From assembly GCA_047615875.1 (NCBI GenBank), contig JBLHGU010000114.1, positions 1-16,078 on the forward strand: a DNA stretch of 16,078 nucleotides, read 5' to 3'. A program made the position numbers and the translations under genes. Shown one piece after another: positions 12,248 through 16,078 of the stretch (position 1 is the stretch's first letter; every line of letters begins with the position of its first letter). The DNA comes from JBLHGU01 sp047615875 (GTDB lineage Bacteria; Pseudomonadota; Gammaproteobacteria; Arenicellales; CAJQKF01). The notes under the pieces were generated by a model. That model was not told the origin of the DNA, did no database searches, and saw only the letters and a list, made by a program, of their open reading frames with translations.

Positions 12248-13324
12248 ATGAATTTATCAAATGAGCTGACCCAATTGCTGGGTATAGAACATCCAGTTAT
12301 TCAAGCTCCAATGGGCGGTGACTCAACGCCTGAAATGGCAGTTGCGGTTTCAAATGCTGGTGGTCTAGGCGGTCTTGGCTGCAGTTATATGGCACTCCAG
12401 GAAATAGAAGCAAAGGTCGAGAAAATTCGCTCGCTGACAAACGCTCCTTTCAATCTCAATTTCTTTGCCCATCCCGAACCGAGCATTGATGAAGTCGTAA
12501 ATGCTAAAACCAGGGCTCGACTGGCGTCTTTTTATGCTGAACTTGGACTCGCAGGCAACTCAGGCGAGGGGATAGCACCCTGCGACACGTTTACAGATGA
12601 ACGACTAAAACTAGTGCTAGAACTGCGCCCGAAGATAGTCAGCTTTCATTTCGGGTTGCCTCCAGCAGAAAAAATTCGCGCGCTAAAAGATGTCGACATT
12701 ATTATCATGTGTAGCGCGACGACGGTTGCTGAAGCAATTTGGCTGGATAAATCCGGTGTGGATGTGATCATTGCTCAGGGCTGGGAAGCCGGAGGCCATC
12801 GGGGAACATTCGACGTGACTTACGAGGATTTCGGCGTGGGCACAATGGCATTGGTTCCGCAGATTGTGGATGCTGTTAATAAGCCTGTCATTGCAAGTGG
12901 GGGAATCGCGGATGGAAGAGGAATTGCAGCTTCATTAATGTTGGGCGCTAAAGGCGTACAATTGGGAACTGCTTTTCTTTCTTGTCCCGAAGCAAACATT
13001 ACAAGTGAAAATCGCAGCGCCATTATCAACGCGCGCGACGATGAAACCAGATTAACACGGGCATTTTCTGGGAGACCTGCTCGAGCCAAAACTAATTCTT
13101 ACATAGAGTCGATAGCACATGATCGATCGAGGCTTCCAGATTTTCCTCTTATGTATAACTTTAGCGGCCCATTAGAGAAAGCCTGCACTGATGGTCTTGG
13201 TGATGGGTTTGAGTTTTTTCTATACGGTCAGGCGGCCTCGCTAAATAGAGAATTACTTGCAGCCGACCTGGTTGAACTTCTGGTTAAGGAAACTATTGAG
13301 ACGCTTAGCAAGCATCTGGTTTAA
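12248..13324 (+). CDS. nitronate monooxygenase-like FMN enzyme
   Basis: This complete 358-residue flavoprotein is of the nitronate monooxygenase (NPD) family, which oxidises nitronates with FMN and oxygen. Its motifs run in order: VIQAPMGGDSTPEMAVAVSN (17-36), AGGLGGLG (37-44), FNLNFFAHPEP (68-78), QGWEAGGHRG (177-186) with the proposed catalytic His184, and the FMN-phosphate region VIASGGIADGRGI plus GAKGVQLGTAFL (214-243). A C-terminal segment with GRPARAKTNSYIE and GPLEKACTDGLGDG fits the family. A weak AGGGTGAAAAG precedes the ATG. It shares family identity, not close sequence, with the broken gene at 3850. Some members act on other substrates, so the exact reaction is not certain. Confidence 0.9.
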   Translation: MNLSNELTQLLGIEHPVIQAPMGGDSTPEMAVAVSNAGGLGGLGCSYMALQEIEAKVEKIRSLTNAPFNLNFFAHPEPSIDEVVNAKTRARLASFYAELGLAGNSGEGIAPCDTFTDERLKLVLELRPKIVSFHFGLPPAEKIRALKDVDIIIMCSATTVAEAIWLDKSGVDVIIAQGWEAGGHRGTFDVTYEDFGVGTMALVPQIVDAVNKPVIASGGIADGRGIAASLMLGAKGVQLGTAFLSCPEANITSENRSAIINARDDETRLTRAFSGRPARAKTNSYIESIAHDRSRLPDFPLMYNFSGPLEKACTDGLGDGFEFFLYGQAASLNRELLAADLVELLVKETIETLSKHLV

Positions 13325-13393
13325 GCTGCAAAATAGCGAAATGAAAAATACTTCTAATCCCACACAACACAACAAAATCAAGAGGAAGAGCTG

Positions 13394-13750
13394 ATGGCCT
13401 GGCCCCTTCTAGCGACAATTGCAAAAGCCATTCCCTGGGGTACGCTTGTACAGCAAGCCCCCGCTATTATCGAATCCGCGAATAAGCTTCGAACAAAAAA
13501 TAAACCTAAAGAAAGCATAGAAGTCGGTGAACCATCTTCTAAGTCGCAAATGGCTGCATTGCAGTCTAGTGTGGAGACTCTAGAGACCCACGACCGAGAA
13601 GCTGCAGAAGTCGTTCGGCAACTGGCTCTTCAAAGCCAGGAAATGGTCATTAACATGCAGGCTTTAGAGAAGAAGGTGAGATTGCTACTTTTTGGCGTGC
13701 TATTTGCGCTAGCAGTCGCGGCTACCGCAGTTGTGACGATACTTTTATAA
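13394..13750 (+). CDS. coiled-coil protein with C-terminal membrane anchor
   Basis: This 118-residue protein has three parts. There is a weakly amphipathic N-terminus (MAWPLLATIAKAIPWGTLVQ), then a heptad-like helical stretch at about 52-95 (SQMAALQSSVETLETHDREA onward). A single membrane span of about 22 residues closes the chain (about 96-118, LLLFGVLFALAVAATAVVTI). This is the topology of a tail-anchored protein. AGGAAGAG lies just upstream of the ATG and supports the start. I recognise no family beyond similarity in layout to small predicted membrane proteins near oxidoreductase genes. It follows the nitronate monooxygenase gene by 69 nt in the same direction. Confidence 0.65.
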   Translation: MAWPLLATIAKAIPWGTLVQQAPAIIESANKLRTKNKPKESIEVGEPSSKSQMAALQSSVETLETHDREAAEVVRQLALQSQEMVINMQALEKKVRLLLFGVLFALAVAATAVVTILL

Positions 13751-13827
13751 TCGATGCTCCAGATTGGGTGCAATTTACCCTGTGTAGTATGTTCAGCTAA
13801 TAGTGTAATTTCTAGCGAGAATATTTT

Positions 13828-14247
13828 ATGAAAGTTGAAGGCGAATGCCACTGTGGCAGAGTAACATTTGAGGCAGAGGTCGATCCAGAGCAGGTTATTA
13901 TCTGCCATTGTACCGATTGTCAAACCTTGTCGGGTTCGGCTTATCGTACCGTTGCCCCGGCAATTGAGGGCAGTTTCAAGTTGTTAACTGGTAATCCCCA
14001 AATTTATGTCAAAATTGCTGAAAATGTTGCCAAGAGAGCACAAGCATTTTGCTCTGAATGCGGGACGCCGATTTATGCAGCCCCAGAGGATGAAGATTCA
14101 ACATTTTTTGGAATTCGAGTAGGGGCCATAAAACAAAGAGATCAATTGTCGCCAAAGAAACAATACTGGAGCAAGTCTGCTCAGGCATGGGTTCAAAACA
14201 TTGACAACATTCCCCACGCCAAGCTTAATTGCCAGTGTGTAATTTAA
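13828..14247 (+). CDS. GFA-family zinc protein (glutathione-dependent formaldehyde-activating-like)
   Basis: This 139-residue protein has the complete GFA/CENP-V zinc fold. Its motifs are ECHCGRVTFEA with Cys7 and Cys9, VIICHCTDCQTLSGSAYR with Cys26, Cys28 and Cys31, and FCSECGTPIY with Cys75 and Cys78. Two zinc ions are bound by such cysteine sets. The named member condenses formaldehyde with glutathione, but most family proteins have no proven reaction, so the enzyme name should not be taken literally. The start ATG is not preceded by a strong ribosome-binding site. The length fits the family. The DUF1272 gene starts 23 nt downstream. Confidence 0.92.
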   Translation: MKVEGECHCGRVTFEAEVDPEQVIICHCTDCQTLSGSAYRTVAPAIEGSFKLLTGNPQIYVKIAENVAKRAQAFCSECGTPIYAAPEDEDSTFFGIRVGAIKQRDQLSPKKQYWSKSAQAWVQNIDNIPHAKLNCQCVI

Positions 14248-14270
14248 TTTTATCGCTAGAGAAAAACAGT

Positions 14271-14579
14271 ATGTTAGAAATTAGACCGAATTGTGAATGT
14301 TGTGATAAAGATTTGGTTCCTGAATCAACCGAAGCAATGATCTGCTCTTATGAATGTACATTTTGCAATAAGTGCGTTGAAGAAGTTCTGGAAAACGTCT
14401 GTCCAAATTGCGCAGGTGGATTTATGCCAAGACCAGTTCGACCTAAAGTGGCGAGACGTGATGGTGTCAGTATTGAACATCAATCCGTATCAACGAACAG
14501 GGTGAATTTAAAATATAGCATAGAAGAGCTTAATGTATTTTCAATGAAATATAGGCAAATAGAGCCGGAACAGCGCTAA
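14271..14579 (+). CDS. DUF1272 cysteine-rich protein with C-terminal extension
   Basis: The 102-residue protein begins MLEIRPNCECCDKDLVPEST and continues AMICSYECTFCNKCVEEVLE and NVCPNCAGGF, giving the DUF1272 cysteine pattern (Cys8, 10, 11, 25, 29, 32, 35, 44, 47). This resembles a small RING-like or treble-clef zinc domain; the function is unknown. The core ends near residue 70. The remaining ~30 residues (YSIEELNVFSMKYRQIEPEQ at the end) go beyond most members I recall and could be an acquired tail. ATG 14271 begins at the conserved N-terminus. The frame is open back to 14229, but those 14 codons overlap the GFA gene and are not family-like. Probably co-transcribed with GFA. Confidence 0.88.
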   Translation: MLEIRPNCECCDKDLVPESTEAMICSYECTFCNKCVEEVLENVCPNCAGGFMPRPVRPKVARRDGVSIEHQSVSTNRVNLKYSIEELNVFSMKYRQIEPEQR

Positions 14580-14722
14580 ATGAAGTAAGGATGATATTTC
14601 TGTTATCCCCGCTCGTTTCAAGGACCGTTACACTAGGGTGATGAGCACAGTGGCGGTCTATATAATATTCGAGAAGTAGCCGGAAGCTTGCACATGAAAG
14701 CAATATTTGTGGAGAATGCTAA

Positions 14723-15097
14723 GTGTTAATTGACCATATTGGCGTAGCAATTTCTGACTACGAAAGAAGCAAGGAGTTTTATTTAAAAGCCCTGGCGCCA
14801 TTGAATATTGGGCTAGTTGTTGAAATACAGGGCTGGGCGGGGTTTGGTGGAAATGGGAAAACCGATTTCTGGTTTGGTCCCGATGACACAGTGCAAAGCC
14901 CGATGCATATCGCATTTGTTGCAGAAAGCAGAGAAAAAGTAGAGCAGTTTTACACAGCAGCAATTGCAGCTGGGGCCAGAGACAATGGAAAACCTGGCGT
15001 AAGGCCGGAATATCACCGAAATTATTACGGCGCATTTGTTATCGACCCAGATGGCCATAATATCGAAGCAGTTTGTCATCAGGAAGAAAATGTATGA
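14723..15097 (+). CDS. VOC-superfamily (glyoxalase-like) protein
   Basis: This 124-residue two-module VOC protein starts LIDHIGVAISDYERSKEFYL, with the metal-ligand-type histidine at position 5, and ends VIDPDGHNIEAVCH, with the glutamate that normally completes the metal site. The middle has PMHIAFVAESREKVEQFYTA, the second-module entry strand. The start is GTG 14723, supported by GGAG at 14711-14714 with 8-base spacing. It has more complete metal-site residues than the VOC gene at 4863 and looks intact. Substrate unknown. The 143 bases before it contain TATAAT at 14661-14666 without a good -35. Confidence 0.87.
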   Translation: MLIDHIGVAISDYERSKEFYLKALAPLNIGLVVEIQGWAGFGGNGKTDFWFGPDDTVQSPMHIAFVAESREKVEQFYTAAIAAGARDNGKPGVRPEYHRNYYGAFVIDPDGHNIEAVCHQEENV

Positions 15098-15223
15098 TCA
15101 ACCACAAAGGTTTTTTCTGAATCAGCCCGAATGTGCAAAACTTTAATAAACTTGTAAACTGACACCTGCTTTTGTGCAATACAATCCACGCAGAATCGGC
15201 AGCGTGCAACGAGACCAATTGAC

Positions 15224-15361
15224 ATGATTAATCAATATCAAGCGAACCATAATCCTGGTTCTAAAACAACGGATTCGAAAAGTCGCTTTCGGTTTATAAA
15301 GTTGGTAGTTCTATTGCTGACTTTCTTCCTGGGGATGTGGCTGTGGTCATTGGGTGGTTAA
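15224..15361 (+). CDS. 45-residue single-span membrane protein
   Basis: The ORF MINQYQANHNPGSKTTDSKS continues RFRFIKLVVLLLTFFLGMWL and stops at TAA 15359-15361. A polar 24-residue N-terminus is followed by basic residues (Arg, Arg, Lys) and one hydrophobic helix with a Trp-rich end, so the protein should sit in the inner membrane with the N-terminus inside. No strong ribosome-binding site is visible (CGAGACCAATTGAC). I recognise no family. The coherent topology argues for a real gene despite the small size. Confidence 0.5.
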   Translation: MINQYQANHNPGSKTTDSKSRFRFIKLVVLLLTFFLGMWLWSLGG

Positions 15362-15436
15362 AGCGTTTCGTCATCGAACTTTTTATTTGTATCGACGAAC
15401 GGCTACTGCCTTATCTTGAATGTAAGATGGGAAAGC

Positions 15437-15802
15437 ATGAAAATTTTTCTTAAAGTGATTTTAATCCTATTGGTATTTTTGGCAATTTCATCAGGTGTTA
15501 CTAAAGTCATGCTTATGCCGCAGGATGTTAAGTTTTTTGGCCAGTATGGATTTACGAATTCGATATTAGTAATCTATGGTGTAGTTCAGGTGCTTGGGGG
15601 AATTCTCCTGGCTTTAACCAAAACCAGAGTAGTAAGCGCAGTCGTAATAGCAATTACATTCTTTATATCATTGGTTGTGCTTGTTATGGCGGGGAATATC
15701 CTGGTCGCGATAATTACATTGGTTTGTGTCGCTCTATTGGGAGTTGTTGTTAAGCAATCACTAAACTCCAGAGGTGCGCACCAGGGAGCAGAAGTTAGAT
15801 AG
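15437..15802 (+). CDS. DoxX-like four-helix membrane protein
   Basis: The 121-residue protein has four hydrophobic helices: ILILLVFLAISSGVTKV, ILVIYGVVQVLGGILLAL, VVSAVVIAITFFISLVVLVM and ILVAIITLVCVALLGVVV. The charged link LMPQDVKFFGQYGF after helix 1 and the SGVTK segment recall DoxX-like proteins, whose biochemical role is mostly unknown. ATG 15437 with GGGAA at 15429-15433 is preferred. The frame is open upstream to TTG 15416, but that would add seven residues without a better ribosome-binding site. The short C-terminal tail (NSRGAHQGAEVR) is hydrophilic. It is the last gene before the insertion sequence. Confidence 0.7.
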   Translation: MKIFLKVILILLVFLAISSGVTKVMLMPQDVKFFGQYGFTNSILVIYGVVQVLGGILLALTKTRVVSAVVIAITFFISLVVLVMAGNILVAIITLVCVALLGVVVKQSLNSRGAHQGAEVR

Positions 15803-15870
15803 TGAGTTTTATGTGTCAACTGGGCCAAAACCCGTTACTATTAACCCGGCAATAATAATACGTACGGTTA

Positions 15871-15879
15871 TGTTATAAT
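15871..15879 (+). promoter_or_regulatory. extended -10 promoter of the transposase gene
   Basis: TGTTATAAT (TGn followed by a perfect TATAAT at 15874-15879) is a full extended -10 element. Transcription would start near 15886, at or next to the ATG, so the mRNA would have almost no leader. No -35 match is needed for extended -10 promoters, and none is seen. Confidence 0.55.
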
Positions 15880-15885
15880 CGAGAG

Positions 15886-16078
15886 ATGGAAACAGAACGC
15901 ATAGATACACGAAGTTTAGAGCCGGCAGCACGGGAACAATTGCGCCGAACCGTTATCCGTCTTCATAAGCGAGGCCAAAGTCAGACGGCGATAGCTGAAG
16001 CCTTGGGGATACGCCGCCCGACGGTGACAGGATGGTTGAGTAAAGCGAAGGCAGGTCAAAGTGTTAAAGAGAATAAGA
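15886..16078 (+). CDS. IS630-type transposase, N-terminal part (runs off the window)
   Basis: The first 64 codons encode METERIDTRSLEPAAREQLRR, then a basic region and the helix-turn-helix GQSQTAIAEALGIRRPTVTG followed by WLSKAKAGQS. This N-terminal domain is typical of IS630/Tc1-mariner-type transposases, which bind the element ends before DDE cleavage. The catalytic domain lies beyond the window, so the assignment rests on the DNA-binding part alone. The insertion sequence must begin somewhere in 15803-15870, but I cannot fix its terminal repeat without the other end. It has an extended -10 promoter directly upstream. Confidence 0.72.
   Translation, partial: METERIDTRSLEPAAREQLRRTVIRLHKRGQSQTAIAEALGIRRPTVTGWLSKAKAGQSVKENK

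Noticed and set aside
14651..14666. TATAAT at 14661 as a promoter for the VOC gene
   Set aside because: No -35 hexamer at 16-18 bp and no extended TG, so the AT-rich match alone is weak.
14658..15079. Two minus-strand ORFs of 125 and 88 codons
   Set aside because: They are antisense shadows of the VOC gene with cysteine- and phenylalanine-rich, non-family-like sequence.
1..16078. CRISPR arrays, tRNA or rRNA genes, riboswitches
   Set aside because: No evenly spaced direct repeats, no tRNA cloverleaf arms and no rRNA-like blocks were seen on either strand.

Overview
The window looks like a piece of a sedentary chromosomal integron (gene-cassette array) and the accessory DNA next to it, from a gammaproteobacterium. 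The sequence evidence is a series of one- or two-gene units, nearly all on the + strand, separated in the first 3 kb by well-formed attC sites. In each of these the outer R-box AAC and its GTT complement, an unpaired spacer, and pairing L boxes with an extrahelical base can be read directly. Family content points the same way: YefM-YoeB and HigBA toxin-antitoxin (TA) cassettes, several acetyltransferases and VOC-fold proteins, YaeQ, DUF1456 (YehS-like), DUF1272 and GFA proteins. No integron integrase or attI site lies in the window. The species cannot be named from the sequence.

Bases 1-3000 hold a 55-nt hairpin with direct-repeat flanks and then four clear attC sites at 117-200, 768-857, 1613-1708 and 2811-2883. 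These bound a reverse-oriented, apparently intact YefM-YoeB cassette with its operator, a GC-rich PlsC-like acyltransferase with an altered catalytic motif, a wrecked HigBA pair and two GNAT acetyltransferases. Bases 3000-5400 are dominated by decay: the tail of a YefM-type antitoxin, a frameshifted YoeB/Txe toxin, and a nitronate monooxygenase gene that is frameshifted and fused in frame to the end of an unrelated acetyltransferase. A VOC protein follows.

Bases 5400-9300 carry a methyltransferase, an EamA/DMT transporter, a small membrane protein, a NYN-LOTUS RNA-processing-type protein, one or two tiny ORFs and a lipoprotein. Recombination sites here survive only as degenerate traces that share short blocks with the clear attC at 2811. 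From about 9400 onward I see no convincing attC. That stretch holds yaeQ, a DUF1456 gene, a collapsed adenylate cyclase-TPR gene, a glutathione transferase next to an intact nitronate monooxygenase, a coiled-coil membrane protein, GFA and DUF1272 genes, a second VOC protein, a 45-residue membrane protein and a DoxX-like protein. The window ends inside the start of an IS630-type transposase gene.

The genes do not form a single pathway, as is usual for cassette arrays. Local units that may be co-expressed are YefM-YoeB, GST with nitronate monooxygenase (35 nt apart), and GFA with DUF1272 (23 nt apart). Of three TA loci one is intact and two are dead. The items most worth following up are the NYN-LOTUS gene, the acyltransferase with Q-x4-E in place of H-x4-D, and the cassette-fusion pseudogene.
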